From Propionibacteriales bacterium (GTDB lineage: Bacteria; Actinomycetota; Actinomycetes; Propionibacteriales; Nocardioidaceae): a stretch of 64,000 bases of DNA. The notes beneath the pieces were generated by a model. That model did not search any database. It was not told the origin of the DNA and saw only the letters and a list, made by a program, of their open reading frames with translations. This document shows positions 1 through 8,778 of this stretch, piece after piece (position 1 is the first letter of the stretch; the number at the start of each line of letters is the position of its first letter). Where the stretch lies: NCBI GenBank assembly GCA_026392455.1, contig JAPLCB010000004.1:372001-436000 (forward strand). The letters run 5' to 3'. The translations under genes and the position numbers were made by a program.

Positions 1-185
1 CCGGTCACGTGCTGGAGATCTCCGACGACGGCGTCGGATTCGACCCTGCTGCGGTCCTGGCAAGCCCCGAAGAAGGCCATTTCGGCCTCCGGGTCCTGGC
101 CGACGTGGCCGGTCGCGAGGGCGCCGAGCTCGCCGTGTCGTCCGCGCCGGGAGCCGGTTGTCGCTGGAGGTTGAGCCTTCCGTGA
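1..185 (+). CDS. Sensor histidine kinase, C-terminal end (partial)
   Basis: The frame open from base 3 to the TGA at 183-185 encodes about 60 residues of a histidine-kinase ATPase domain. It shows the G1 box DDGVGF, a short G2-like HFGLRVL segment and a final GAGCRWRLSLP strand typical of NarL-partner (HisKA_3) kinases. The dimerisation and sensor parts lie outside the window. The stop overlaps the GTG of the next gene by 4 bases, so kinase and regulator are translationally coupled and almost certainly a cognate pair. The signal sensed cannot be inferred. Confidence 0.85.
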   Translation, partial: GHVLEISDDGVGFDPAAVLASPEEGHFGLRVLADVAGREGAELAVSSAPGAGCRWRLSLP

Positions 186-823
186 GCACCGCACCCGTCA
201 CCGGTCCGATCACCGTGCTGCTGGTCGACGATCACCCGGTCGTCCGCTCCGGCCTCGCCGGACTGCTGGCGGCCCACCCGGAGGTGGAGGTCGTCGGGGA
301 GGCCGCCGACGGCGCCGAGGCGCTGGAGAAGGCGGCAGCGCTGGAGCCGGCAGTCGTCCTGATGGACATCTCGATGCCGGGGGTCGACGGGATCGAAGCG
401 ACTCGTCAGCTCTCCGGGCGCGGCTTCGCCGGAGCGGTGGTGATGCTGACGTCCTTCTCCGACAAGGCGCGGGTGACCGACGCGCTCAGGGCCGGAGCCA
501 TCGGCTACCTGCTGAAGGACTGCGAGCCCGGCGAGGTCGTGGCGGCGATCCGTTCGGCCGCCAACGGGCACTCGCCGCTCGACCCGCGGATCGCTGGCGC
601 CCTGCTGCCGACGCGGAGCGCTGCGCCAGGGGCCGACCTCAGCGCTCGGGAGCGCGAGGTGCTGGACCTGGTCTCCGAGGGCTTGGCCAACAAGCAGATC
701 GCTCGTCGGCTGGGGATCACCGAGCGGACCGTGAAGGTGCACCTCGGCAACGTCTTCCGCCGGATCGGGGTGGCTGATCGGACCAGTGCCGCCCTCTGGG
801 CGCGGGACAACCTCGGCGCCTGA
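182..823 (+). CDS. NarL/LuxR-family response regulator
   Basis: A 213-residue two-domain response regulator. The receiver domain has the acidic pair D16-D17, the phospho-acceptor D62 in LMDISMPG and the conserved Lys in YLLKD. The C-terminal LuxR helix-turn-helix begins LSAREREVLDLVSEG and contains the recognition helix TERTVKVHL. An upstream in-frame TTG at 158 exists, but the GTG at 182 forms the GTGA overlap with the kinase stop and is preferred. The convergent neighbour is a drug-efflux operon, a possible target, but no operator was identified. It belongs to the same family as the DevR-like regulator at 39223 yet is clearly a different subgroup. Confidence 0.93.
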   Translation: MSTAPVTGPITVLLVDDHPVVRSGLAGLLAAHPEVEVVGEAADGAEALEKAAALEPAVVLMDISMPGVDGIEATRQLSGRGFAGAVVMLTSFSDKARVTDALRAGAIGYLLKDCEPGEVVAAIRSAANGHSPLDPRIAGALLPTRSAAPGADLSAREREVLDLVSEGLANKQIARRLGITERTVKVHLGNVFRRIGVADRTSAALWARDNLGA

Positions 824-843
824 CCTTCGCTCGTCGGGAGAGC

Positions 844-2433
844 TCAGCCGAGGTCGCGCGACCGGTACCGCCACCACGCCACGCCGAGGAGGCCCGCGGT
901 CAGGGCGAGCAGGACGAGCTCGGTCACCGGGTCGAACCCTTCCGCCGGCATCAGCGGGGTGTGGCTGTACGGAGACACCCCGATCGTCCACGCGGGAAGC
1001 TCCAGCAGCTCACCGACCTGGCCGAGCGTGACGAAACCGGTGAGAAGGACCCAGGCGAACGGGGTCCAGGCAGCACGGGTGCCGAACGCGACCGCGGCGA
1101 GCGCGACCACCACCCAGGCCGCGGGCACCTGCGCCAGTGCCGCGGGCACGACGTCGGCGAGGGCAGCAACCAGGTCCCCGCCGACCAGGCCGTACCCCAG
1201 CGAGACCGCGATCCCGGTGACCAGCAGCAGCCAGCCGGTCCCGCCCAGGGCGATCAGCAGGGCGGCGACGAACGACCGGGCGCGGGAGGACACGGTGCTG
1301 AGTACCAGGTCGGTGCGTCCGGAGGACTCGTCGGCGGCCGCGTGGGTGATCGCGGCGATGCCGAAACCGGTGATCACGACTGCCACGATCGAGAGCTCGG
1401 CCGCGAGCAGGGAGCGCTCGATCGCGCCCTCGCCGCCGAGCCTGGTGATCAGGTCGCGCGCCGACGTCGAGTCGAGCAGGTCGGTCACGTTCGGGACGAT
1501 CGCGCCGAGCACCAGCCCCATCGTCGCAGTGGCGAGGCTCCAGACCAGAACGGTCGTGGCGTGCAGCCGCAGCGCGATCGAGACCGGACCGGTCAGTCCG
1601 GCCGCAGCGTCGGCGGGGCCGCCCCGTGCTGAGATCAGCCCGGACCCCAGGTCCCGACGGCCTTCGAGTGCCGCGGCGCACACGCCGAGCAGCAGAGCGG
1701 CGGTGCCGTAGAGGACGAGAACCCACCAGCGGGGGTCCGAGTAGGCGCGGAGCTGGGTCGACCAGCCGAACGGGCTCAACCAGCTCAGCCAGGAGACCGT
1801 GGTGTCGCCCACCGCCCGCAGGACGAAGGCGAAACCAACAGCGCCGGCAGCGATCGCTCCGCAGGTCCGGGCGCTCGCGGAGAGCTGGCAGGCCACGGCA
1901 CTGGTCGCGGCGACCACCAGGCCGATGCCGCACCAGGAAGCCCCGAAGGCCAGGGACCCGGCGATCGGCAGCCCCCCGAGGGTGTTGCCCAGGGCAGCCA
2001 GGACGCCGATCGCGGTGGCCACCACGCCAGACTCCAGCAGAGCGGCGGCCAACGGCGCCCTGCGCCCGACGGCAGTACCGGCGAGGAGCTCGGTCCGCCC
2101 GGTCTCCTCCTCGGTCCGGGTGTGCCGGCGGACGAGGACGACGAACAAGGCGGCGACGAAGACGGCGTACAGCACGGTCATCTTCGTCATCGCCAGCTCG
2201 CCGAGGCTGTTCACGTCGAGAATCGGTCCGTACAGCGCCACCACGGCCGGCGTCGCGTTGAAGGCCCGCGCCGCCGCGACCTGGTCCTGCGCGGTCGGGT
2301 ACAGCGAGGACGTCGCCGCTGCCGAGGCGTAGCTGACCCCGACCAGGACCAGGGCCCAGACCGAGGCCAGCACCCGGTCCCGCCGCAGGGCTTGCCCCAC
2401 CAGGGCAACCGTGCCGACGTACGGGCCGGTCAC
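844..2433 (-). CDS. ABC exporter permease, polyketide-antibiotic exporter type
   Basis: A 529-residue integral membrane protein with about a dozen hydrophobic segments in two halves, the layout of TipB-like 'exporter of polyketide antibiotics' permeases. Recognisable parts are the cytoplasmic stretch [16 protein letters not shown] near residue 100 and its counterpart [16 protein letters not shown] in the second half; this EE.GR.EL motif is repeated in both halves of the family. The GTG start at 2433 overlaps the stop of the ATPase gene by 4 bases (GTGA), so the two subunits are co-translated. Substrate is unknown; the upstream MFS pump in the same operon suggests a multidrug or antibiotic-resistance role. 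Confidence 0.85.
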   Translation of the reverse strand: MTGPYVGTVALVGQALRRDRVLASVWALVLVGVSYASAAATSSLYPTAQDQVAAARAFNATPAVVALYGPILDVNSLGELAMTKMTVLYAVFVAALFVVLVRRHTRTEEETGRTELLAGTAVGRRAPLAAALLESGVVATAIGVLAALGNTLGGLPIAGSLAFGASWCGIGLVVAATSAVACQLSASARTCGAIAAGAVGFAFVLRAVGDTTVSWLSWLSPFGWSTQLRAYSDPRWWVLVLYGTAALLLGVCAAALEGRRDLGSGLISARGGPADAAAGLTGPVSIALRLHATTVLVWSLATATMGLVLGAIVPNVTDLLDSTSARDLITRLGGEGAIERSLLAAELSIVAVVITGFGIAAITHAAADESSGRTDLVLSTVSSRARSFVAALLIALGGTGWLLLVTGIAVSLGYGLVGGDLVAALADVVPAALAQVPAAWVVVALAAVAFGTRAAWTPFAWVLLTGFVTLGQVGELLELPAWTIGVSPYSHTPLMPAEGFDPVTELVLLALTAGLLGVAWWRYRSRDLG

Positions 2434-3338
2434 GGGGTCGGCCCGGGGTTCTCGCGGTAGGCGTCGAGGAAGAGCTCCTCCAGGCTCGGCGGGGTGCTGG
2501 TCAACGAGCGCACGCCAGCTCCGCTCAGCGCCCGGAGAACGGCGTCCAGGCCGGCGGCCTCGACCGTGCAGGTCAGCACGGTCCCGTTCACGACGAGTTC
2601 GCCGACCCCGTCCAGATGGCTCAGGTCCGGGGCTGGTCCGGCCGTTTCGACCCGGAGCCTGTTGCGGCGCAGGTGCCGCATCTCGGCAAGGTTGCCGGTC
2701 TCGACGGTGCGGCCGCCGCGGATGATGGTGACCCGGTCGGCAAGGTGCTCCACCTCGCTGAGGATGTGGCTGGACAGCAGCACCGTCGCCCCGCGCGCGG
2801 TGTGCTCGGCCACGCACTCGTTGAAGACCTGCTCCATCAGCGGGTCCAACCCGGCCGTCGGCTCGTCCAGGATCAACAGGTCGACCTCGGTGGCGAGCGC
2901 GGCAACCAGGGCGACCTTCTGCCGGTTCCCCTTGGAGTAGGCCCGGCCCTTCTTCGTGGGGTCCAGCTGGAACCGTTCCAGCAGGACCCCACGGCGTGCC
3001 GGGTCGGCTCGGGTGCCCCGCATCCGGGTGAGCAGGTCGATGGTCTCGCCACCGGTCAGGTTCGGCCACAGGGCGACGTCCCCGGGGACGTAGGCCAGTC
3101 GGCGGTGGATCTCGACCGCGTCGCGCCACGGGTCGAGGCCGAAGACGGTCGCACGGCCGCTGTCGGTGCGCAGCAGTCCGAGCAGCGCCCGAATGGTGGT
3201 CGACTTCCCGGCGCCGTTCGGTCCCAGGAAGCCGTGCACCTCGCCACGGGCGACCTGGAGGTCCAGGCCGTCGAGGGCCCGGAACGACCCGAACCTCTTG
3301 ACCAGGTCCCGGACCTCGACCACCGCAGCTGCGTCCAC
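2430..3338 (-). CDS. ABC transporter ATP-binding protein (DrrA-like)
   Basis: 302 residues. Walker [10 protein letters not shown] at 39-47, a degenerate signature SKGNRQK, and Walker [14 protein letters not shown] followed by an SSHIL switch region define a DrrA-type ATPase. A C-terminal extension of about 80 residues resembles the DUF4162 tail common in this family. Starts at a GTG, ends inside the start of the permease gene, and begins 9 bp after the MFS stop, so MFS-ATPase-permease form one leftward operon. It energises export by the neighbouring permease. Confidence 0.92.
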   Translation of the reverse strand: MDAAAVVEVRDLVKRFGSFRALDGLDLQVARGEVHGFLGPNGAGKSTTIRALLGLLRTDSGRATVFGLDPWRDAVEIHRRLAYVPGDVALWPNLTGGETIDLLTRMRGTRADPARRGVLLERFQLDPTKKGRAYSKGNRQKVALVAALATEVDLLILDEPTAGLDPLMEQVFNECVAEHTARGATVLLSSHILSEVEHLADRVTIIRGGRTVETGNLAEMRHLRRNRLRVETAGPAPDLSHLDGVGELVVNGTVLTCTVEAAGLDAVLRALSGAGVRSLTSTPPSLEELFLDAYRENPGPTP

Positions 3339-3347
3339 AGATCCACG

Positions 3348-4820
3348 TTAGCCCGGTTGCTCCTCGGCGGCGGCCAACTCCTCGGCGAGCGGGTTGCGTG
3401 GCTCCGCGATCACGTGCTCGAGCAGGGCGATCACCAGAAGCCCGCCGATGACGCACATCACGACACCGACGCGGAACGAGAGCTGGGTGCCCTCGACCGC
3501 GGCCACCAGCGGGTCCAGGCCGTCCTTGACCAGACCCTCGGCGTGTCGGATCGCCAACGTCGCCAAGGTGGCCAGACCCAGGGCGCCCCCGACCTGCTGC
3601 ATCGCGTTCTGGACGCCGGAGGCGAGCGAGGAGTCCTGGCCGGTGACCTCGTGCAGGGAGGCGTTGCCAAAGGCCGGGAAGCTGATCCCCGAGGAGAACC
3701 CGAGCACGATCATGCCGGGCAGCACGTGCCCGGCGTACGAGGTGTCGAGGCCGATGGTGCTGGTGAGGAACAGTCCGAGAGCGACCCCGAAGAAGCCGGT
3801 CGCGAGGACCGGCTTCACCCCGACCCGCGGCATCAGCGCGGTGGCGATCCCGATCCCGGCTCCGATGCTGAGGCCGAACGGGAGGTAGGACAGTCCGCTC
3901 TTCAGCGGAGACCAGTCGAGGACCTGCTGCTGGTAGAGGGTCAGCAGGAAGAAGTAGCTGAAGAACGAGGACGAGAAGAAGAGCGTCGTGAAGTTCGAGA
4001 CCACCCGGGTGCGGTTGCGGAAGAACGACAACGGAATCAGGGGAGCGTCCGACCGGGACTCGATGAACAGCATCGCCCCGATCAGCACCAGGCCGCCGAC
4101 CAGCGGGAGCAGCACGTGCGTCGAGCCCCAGGAGTGGTCCGCCGCGGAGATCAGTCCGTCGACCACCGCGATCAGCCCGGCGGTGCCGACGACGGCGCCG
4201 AGGTAGTCGGGGCGTTGGCTGCCCTGCTTCATCCGGCTCTCGGTGACCAGGCCGGGCACCACCACCAGAGCGACGACGGCCACCGGCACGTTGATCAGGA
4301 AGATCCACCGCCACGACGCCAGATCGGTGAGGAAACCGGAGATGACCGTGCCCGAGGTGCCGCCGAGACCGGCGATGCCGCCCCAGATCCCGAGCGCCTT
4401 CATCCGCTCCAGCGGGTCGGTGAACATCAGGGCGATCAGACCCAGCGACGCGGGTGCCGCCAGGGCCTCGCCGACGCCTTGGACGAACCGGGAGATGACC
4501 AGCATCTCCGGGTTCTGGGCCAAGCCGCAGGTGACCGAGGCGACCGCGAAGACGCCGACCCCGATCAGGAACAGGCGCTTGCGCCCGAACACGTCCGCCA
4601 GCCGGCCGCCGAGCAGGAGCAGGCCGCCGGCCATCAGGACGTAGCCGTTGACCACCCACGAGAGCCCGGACTGGCTGAACCCCAGGTCGGTCTTGATGTC
4701 GGGCAGTGCGACGTTCACCACGGTCACGTCGAGGATCAGCATGAACTGGATCAGGCCCAGGACAGCCAGGGCCTTCCAGCGTCGAGGGTCAGCGGTGGTG
4801 GCGGGGGACTCCGGACTCAT
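3348..4820 (-). CDS. MFS drug:H+ antiporter, DHA2 (EmrB/QacA) family
   Basis: 490 residues with the 14-helix pattern of DHA2 transporters. Motif A appears as GGRLADVFGRKR after helix 2, and the first helix carries the acidic residue in LILDVTVVNVALP that is characteristic of this family (D-x-T-I-V-N-V-A-L-P). The ATG at 4820 is only a few bases downstream of a perfect 10-bp palindrome, and a TAGGTT hexamer lies about 9 bases upstream of the start, so a leaderless transcript is possible. It is the first gene of the efflux operon continuing into the ABC genes. Proton-driven export of hydrophobic drugs is the expected function; substrate unknown. Confidence 0.9.
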   Translation of the reverse strand: MSPESPATTADPRRWKALAVLGLIQFMLILDVTVVNVALPDIKTDLGFSQSGLSWVVNGYVLMAGGLLLLGGRLADVFGRKRLFLIGVGVFAVASVTCGLAQNPEMLVISRFVQGVGEALAAPASLGLIALMFTDPLERMKALGIWGGIAGLGGTSGTVISGFLTDLASWRWIFLINVPVAVVALVVVPGLVTESRMKQGSQRPDYLGAVVGTAGLIAVVDGLISAADHSWGSTHVLLPLVGGLVLIGAMLFIESRSDAPLIPLSFFRNRTRVVSNFTTLFFSSSFFSYFFLLTLYQQQVLDWSPLKSGLSYLPFGLSIGAGIGIATALMPRVGVKPVLATGFFGVALGLFLTSTIGLDTSYAGHVLPGMIVLGFSSGISFPAFGNASLHEVTGQDSSLASGVQNAMQQVGGALGLATLATLAIRHAEGLVKDGLDPLVAAVEGTQLSFRVGVVMCVIGGLLVIALLEHVIAEPRNPLAEELAAAEEQPG

Positions 4821-4830
4821 GGTTCGAACC
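4821..4830. promoter_or_regulatory. Palindrome GGTTCGAACC abutting the MFS start
   Basis: A perfect 10-bp palindrome lies immediately upstream of the MFS ATG, overlapping the likely -10 region. That position fits an operator for a local repressor, but no regulator gene is adjacent. Chance occurrence of a 10-bp palindrome is not negligible, so this is only a pointer. Confidence 0.25.
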
Positions 4831-4872
4831 TAGGGGTGCCCACCGACAACGGTGTGACGGCGTCGTAAATCT

Positions 4873-5916
4873 TCAGAGTCGGCCGTTGATCTCCGCCAGC
4901 TTCGCGACGTCGGCGACCCGCTTCTCGGGGGCCCCCATCGGGTTCAGCAGTAGCGTGGTGACCCCGGCCGCTGCGAACTCCTTGACCTGGGCCTCGATCT
5001 CGTCCTCGGTGCCGATCAGCGAGACCGCCCGCACCAGGTCGTCGGGGACCGCAACGGCGGCCTCCTCCTTGCGGCCCGAGAGGTAGAGCTCCTGGATCTC
5101 TGCCGCTTCCTCGACGTACCCGTAGCGGGTGGCCAGCTGGTTGTAGAAGTTCTTGCCCTTGGCCCCCATCCCGCCGATGTAGAGCGCCAGTTGGTTGCGG
5201 ATCGCCTGGACCTCGGCCGGGTCGGGCTCGCCGACGGCGAACGAGACCTGCAGCATAATGTCGAGCGTGCCCAGGGCGGGATCCCGCTTCGCGGTCCCGG
5301 CGTCGAGTGCGTCGCCCCAGGCCGCCCGGTAGTGACCGGGGTGGAAGAACAGCGGCTGCCAGGACTCGGCAATCTCGGCGACCAGCTCCACGTTCGCCGG
5401 CCCGAGGGCGGCGATCGAGATCGGGATCTGGGACCGCACCGGGTGGTTGATCAGCTTCAGCGGCTTGCCCAGTCCGGTGCCGAGCTCCGCGGGCAGCGGG
5501 ACCGTGTAGTGCTTGCCCTCGTGGACCAGCACCTCCCGGCGCCAGACCTTGCGGCAGATCTCGACGACCTCGCGGGTCCGGCCCAGGGGCGCGTCGTACG
5601 GGACCCCGTGGAAGCCTTCGACGACCTGGGGGCCGGAGGCGCCGAGTCCGAGGGTGAACCGCCCCTTCGAGACGAAGTCGAGCCCGGCCGCGGTCATCGC
5701 CAGCAGCGCCGGCGTCCGGGAGTAGATCTGCAGGATCGCCGAGGCGATCTCGAGGTCCTTGGTCCTCGCGGCGATGTAGCCGAGCTGGCTGACCGCGTCG
5801 TAGGAGTACGCCTCGGCAACGGCCGCCAGTTGGAGGCCGGCGTTCTCGTAGTCGACGAGAAGGTCGACGGTTTCCTCGAACCCGCCGGAGTAGTCGACGA
5901 TCATTCCTAGGCGCAT
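4873..5916 (-). CDS. LLM-class F420-dependent oxidoreductase
   Basis: 347 residues of the luciferase-like monooxygenase superfamily. The N-terminus MRLGMIVDYSGGFEETVD, the AEAYSYDAVSQLGY segment, and FTLGLGASGPQVVEGFHG before residue 110 are the hallmarks of the actinobacterial F420-binding branch (mycobacterial LLM paralogues). It is the last gene of a leftward operon after SDR, ALDH and SCP2-like genes, 34 bp downstream of the SCP2 gene. Such enzymes use reduced or oxidised coenzyme F420 for hydride transfer to alcohols, ketones or activated alkenes. The exact substrate is not visible; context suggests a lipophilic alcohol, sterol or terpenoid. Confidence 0.85.
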   Translation of the reverse strand: MRLGMIVDYSGGFEETVDLLVDYENAGLQLAAVAEAYSYDAVSQLGYIAARTKDLEIASAILQIYSRTPALLAMTAAGLDFVSKGRFTLGLGASGPQVVEGFHGVPYDAPLGRTREVVEICRKVWRREVLVHEGKHYTVPLPAELGTGLGKPLKLINHPVRSQIPISIAALGPANVELVAEIAESWQPLFFHPGHYRAAWGDALDAGTAKRDPALGTLDIMLQVSFAVGEPDPAEVQAIRNQLALYIGGMGAKGKNFYNQLATRYGYVEEAAEIQELYLSGRKEEAAVAVPDDLVRAVSLIGTEDEIEAQVKEFAAAGVTTLLLNPMGAPEKRVADVAKLAEINGRL

Positions 5917-5950
5917 CTGGGTGTTCTCCCTGGTTCTTCTGGTGGGTGGA

Positions 5951-6355
5951 TCAGGCGATCAGGTCGTCGCGACCGTCGGCGCGGAGCCGTTCGACGTACT
6001 GGGCGTTGAGCTTCTTGGCACTCGGCAGCAGCCCCAGCAGCTTGGGCAGCTGTCCGGCGACCTTGATCTGGCCGCGGGCGACGGCCAGCGGGATGCTGAC
6101 ACGGCCCTGCCAGAACCTGTTGGCCGTCTCCGAGGAGAGGGTCAGGGTCATGTTCTCGACCAGGTCGGTCCCGCCGACCTCGATCCGCTTCGCCACCGTG
6201 TCGACGGTGATCACCGCGTCCGGGTCGGAGAGCTCCATCCGGAGCACCAGCCCGGACTTCACCAGCTGCTCGCAGATCTCCGGGTCCGCGAACCCGGCCT
6301 CGAAGACGGAGCTGATGTAGCGGGTCGCTTCCTCGGTGCTGGCGAAGGCGGTCAT
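5951..6355 (-). CDS. SCP2 sterol-binding-domain protein
   Basis: 134 residues forming one SCP2-like fold: N-terminal helices, the strand pattern LVLRMELSDPDAVITVD, and the FWQGRVSIPLAVARGQIKV segment typical of SCP2 domains in which a hydrophobic cavity holds an acyl or sterol ligand. The ATG at 6355 shares its A with the preceding ALDH stop (TGATG), indicating translational coupling. Its likely role is carrying or presenting a hydrophobic substrate to the neighbouring oxidoreductases. No enzymatic residues are evident. Confidence 0.8.
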   Translation of the reverse strand: MTAFASTEEATRYISSVFEAGFADPEICEQLVKSGLVLRMELSDPDAVITVDTVAKRIEVGGTDLVENMTLTLSSETANRFWQGRVSIPLAVARGQIKVAGQLPKLLGLLPSAKKLNAQYVERLRADGRDDLIA

Positions 6356-7779
6356 CAGAACACCTTCCGGAGCAGCTTCTGGGTGAGCTTGCCGTACGGC
6401 GGGTAGACGAACCTCGGGTCCGGACGGGTAGGCCGGTCCAGGTTGGCCTTGCGGTGGCTGAACGTCTGGAAGCCCCACTCGCCGTGGTACGCGCCCATGC
6501 CCGAGTTGCCGACCCCGCCGAAGGGCAGCTCGGGGACCAGGACGTGCACCGAGACCGCGTTGCCCACCACGGCGCCAGCAGGTACCAGGTCGCGGAAGGT
6601 ACGCCGGGCGCCGGCGGACTCGCTGAAGATGTACGCCGCCAGCGGCTTGGGCCCGCGGTTGATGTGCTCGATCGCCGCCGCCAGCGAGCTGATCCGCTGG
6701 ATCGGCAGGACCGGTCCGAAGATCTCCTCGGTCATCAGGGGCGAGTCCAGGTCGGGGGAGTCGACCAGGGTGACGTCGACCTTCCGACCGGACGCGTCGC
6801 CGCTGCCGCCCTGCAGCACGGTGCCGCCGTGGCCCTGGAGCAGACCGAGCAGGCGGGCAGCGTGCCGGTCGTTGACGATCGGCATGGCCCTGCCGCCGTC
6901 GCGGTTCGGGCTGAGGTCCTTGAACGCCTTGGTCAGCTCGGTGGTGAACGCCTCGCTGATGTCGTCGTGCACCAGCAGGTAGTCCGGAGCGATGCAGGTC
7001 TGCCCGGAGTTGAGCAGCTTGGTCCAGGCGATCCGGCGCGCGGCCACGGGCAGGTTCGCGTCCTTGTCGACCACCACCGGGCACTTCCCGCCGAGCTCGA
7101 GGGTGACCGGGGTCAGGTGCTTGGCCGCGGCCGCCATCACCAGCTTGCCGATCTCGGGTCCGCCGGTGAAGAACGCGTGGTCGAGCCCCTGGTCGAGGAT
7201 CTCGGTGGTGACCTCGGGGCCGCCCTCGAAGACCGCGAACGCGTCGTTGTCGAGGTAGCGGGGGATCAGCTCGGCCAGCAACCGGGCGGTGGCCGGTGCG
7301 TTCTCCGACGGCTTGACGACCACGCAGTTACCGGCAGCGATGGCAGCGACCATCGGGGCCAGGGTCAGGTAGACCGGGTAGTTCCACGGCCCGATCACCA
7401 GGGTGACGCCGAGCGGTTCGTACTCGTACCAGGCCTTGCCGGGCACCTGGGAGAAGGGGAGCCCGACCTTGCGGCGCTTGTTCCACGAGGCCAGGTGCTT
7501 GCGAGCGAACTTCGCCTCGGCCCGGGACGGAGCGATGTCGCCGAGGAAGGTGTCGGTGGCCGGGCGGCCGAGGTCGGTGGCCAACGCCTGCGCGATCTGC
7601 GGCTCGCACTCGGCCAGCAGGTCCTCGATCCGGCTGAGCTGCTCCAGGCGCCAGGCCAGGGGGCGGGTCTTCCCGGACGCGAAGGTGCTGCGCAGCCGGC
7701 GTACGGCGTCGGCGACCGTGTCGGCGGTGTCGGCCGGGTCGCCGGGGGTGCGGAGGGGCGCTGCTGCGGGGCTCGACAT
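6355..7779 (-). CDS. Aldehyde dehydrogenase family protein
   Basis: 474 residues, close to the class-3 (fatty-aldehyde/coniferyl-aldehyde) ALDH length. Motifs in order: IGPWNYPVYLTL at 129-140, the NAD-binding FTGGPEIGK at 204-212, general base E228 in LELGGK, nucleophile C262 in NSGQTCIAPDY, and EEIFGPVLP later. The ATG at 7779 has GGAG 7 bases upstream. It would oxidise the aldehyde made by the preceding short-chain dehydrogenase. It sits in the SDR-ALDH-SCP2-LLM operon and shares one base with the SCP2 start. Confidence 0.92.
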   Translation of the reverse strand: MSSPAAAPLRTPGDPADTADTVADAVRRLRSTFASGKTRPLAWRLEQLSRIEDLLAECEPQIAQALATDLGRPATDTFLGDIAPSRAEAKFARKHLASWNKRRKVGLPFSQVPGKAWYEYEPLGVTLVIGPWNYPVYLTLAPMVAAIAAGNCVVVKPSENAPATARLLAELIPRYLDNDAFAVFEGGPEVTTEILDQGLDHAFFTGGPEIGKLVMAAAAKHLTPVTLELGGKCPVVVDKDANLPVAARRIAWTKLLNSGQTCIAPDYLLVHDDISEAFTTELTKAFKDLSPNRDGGRAMPIVNDRHAARLLGLLQGHGGTVLQGGSGDASGRKVDVTLVDSPDLDSPLMTEEIFGPVLPIQRISSLAAAIEHINRGPKPLAAYIFSESAGARRTFRDLVPAGAVVGNAVSVHVLVPELPFGGVGNSGMGAYHGEWGFQTFSHRKANLDRPTRPDPRFVYPPYGKLTQKLLRKVF

Positions 7780-7808
7780 GGGGGCGTCTCCTGCGTGATG
7801 GGTGGTGG

Positions 7809-8648
7809 TCACGACCGGGAGATCCGGTCGTCGTAACCCTGCCGTTGTTGGGCGTCGAAGTCGAGGAAGGTGCTGTAGGCGCCGAGCCTGCGGTTGACGC
7901 TGTCGCGCACGGTCCGGCCGAGCAGCGGCTGGGTCGCCAGGATGGTGCCGATCCGCTTCGGGACGTAGACGTCCGGTCGCGGCCGCTCGATGGCGTCGAC
8001 GATCGCGGTCGCGACGTCGGCCGGCTGCACGATCGGGATGCCCTTGGTGCTGGTCGTCCCGGCGATCAGGTCGGTGTTGGTGAAGTGCGGCAGCACGCAG
8101 GTGAAGGCGATGCCGGAGCCGGTGTACTCGACCCGGGCCGTCTCGGTGAAGGCGACCACAGCGGCTTTGGTCGCGCAGTAGGTCATCCCGCCGGGAACGG
8201 GGGCCTTGCCCGCGGTCGACGCGACGTTGATGATGTGGCCGGCTCGGCGGGCGAGCATGGCGGGCAGGGCGGCGTGGGTCCCGTAGATGCAGCCGAGCAC
8301 GTTGATCTCGACAGCCCGGCGGTAGCGGTCGGTCGAGCCCTCCAGGAAGGCGCCGATCGGCATGATGCCGGCGTTGTTGACCAGGACGTCCAGGGGTCCT
8401 GCCTTGGCGGCACCGGCCAGGAACGCGCCGAAGGATTCCGGGTCGGACACGTCGAGCGCGAAGGCGTGCGCCCGGGCCCCGAGACTGGCGGCAGCCGCCT
8501 GGACCTCGGGGGCGTGGATGTCGCCGAGGACGACCGTCGCGCCGCGTCGGTGGGCTTCGACGGCGGTGGCCAGACCGATGCCGCGGGCGGCGCCGGTGAC
8601 GGCGACGACCTTGCCGGTCAGCGAGTGGGTGGTGGCGGAGCTGCTCAT
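7809..8648 (-). CDS. Short-chain dehydrogenase/reductase
   Basis: 279 residues. Rossmann motif TGAARGIG at 18-25, LVNNAGIM, the catalytic Ser in NVASTAGK and the YCATK catalytic Tyr-Lys pair mark a classical SDR. A roughly 40-residue C-terminal extension (after ERPRPDVYVPK) is typical of the actinobacterial SDRs found beside P450s. First gene of a four-gene operon; its start is separated by about 130 bp from a divergent P450 with an inverted repeat between them. Expected reaction: NAD(P)-dependent oxidation of the alcohol formed by the P450. Confidence 0.92.
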   Translation of the reverse strand: MSSSATTHSLTGKVVAVTGAARGIGLATAVEAHRRGATVVLGDIHAPEVQAAAASLGARAHAFALDVSDPESFGAFLAGAAKAGPLDVLVNNAGIMPIGAFLEGSTDRYRRAVEINVLGCIYGTHAALPAMLARRAGHIINVASTAGKAPVPGGMTYCATKAAVVAFTETARVEYTGSGIAFTCVLPHFTNTDLIAGTTSTKGIPIVQPADVATAIVDAIERPRPDVYVPKRIGTILATQPLLGRTVRDSVNRRLGAYSTFLDFDAQQRQGYDDRISRS

Positions 8649-8711
8649 CGGTGCGGACCTCCACGGCGTCTTCGGGGGTGAGGGCGGGCGCCCTTGACGG
8701 ACAGTCCCAGC

Positions 8712-8731
8712 AATGTAACCTACGTTATATT
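8712..8731. promoter_or_regulatory. 20-bp inverted repeat between SDR operon and P450 (candidate operator)
   Basis: AATGTAACCTACGTTATATT is a dyad with arms AATnTAAC and GTTAnATT around CTAC; only one pair mismatches. It is A+T-rich in a very G+C-rich background, midway between divergent genes, and includes a plausible -10 (TATATT). Size and symmetry fit a TetR/FadR-type repressor site. The CTACGTTAT core recurs at 13292-13300 just upstream of another SDR gene, which hints at a shared promoter element or regulator. Confidence 0.5.
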
Positions 8732-8778
8732 AGAACCGTTGGATCGGCCAGCAGGCCGTCTCTCCCAGGAGGCCCGTG

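Noticed and set aside
4815-4840. tRNA T-arm look-alike GGTTCGAACC
   Set aside because: No acceptor, D or anticodon stem around it; the flanking bases do not pair as a T-stem. Better seen as a small palindrome at the MFS promoter.
2616-4868. Long open frames on the plus strand opposite the ABC/MFS operon
   Set aside because: Shadow frames caused by high G+C; composition is Gly/Arg/Asp/Gln-rich low complexity and the opposite strand carries clear transporter families.
8731-8744. KstR-like TAGAACCGTTGGA beside the P450
   Set aside because: The half-sites AAC and GTT are separated by one base instead of two, so it does not fit the KstR consensus.
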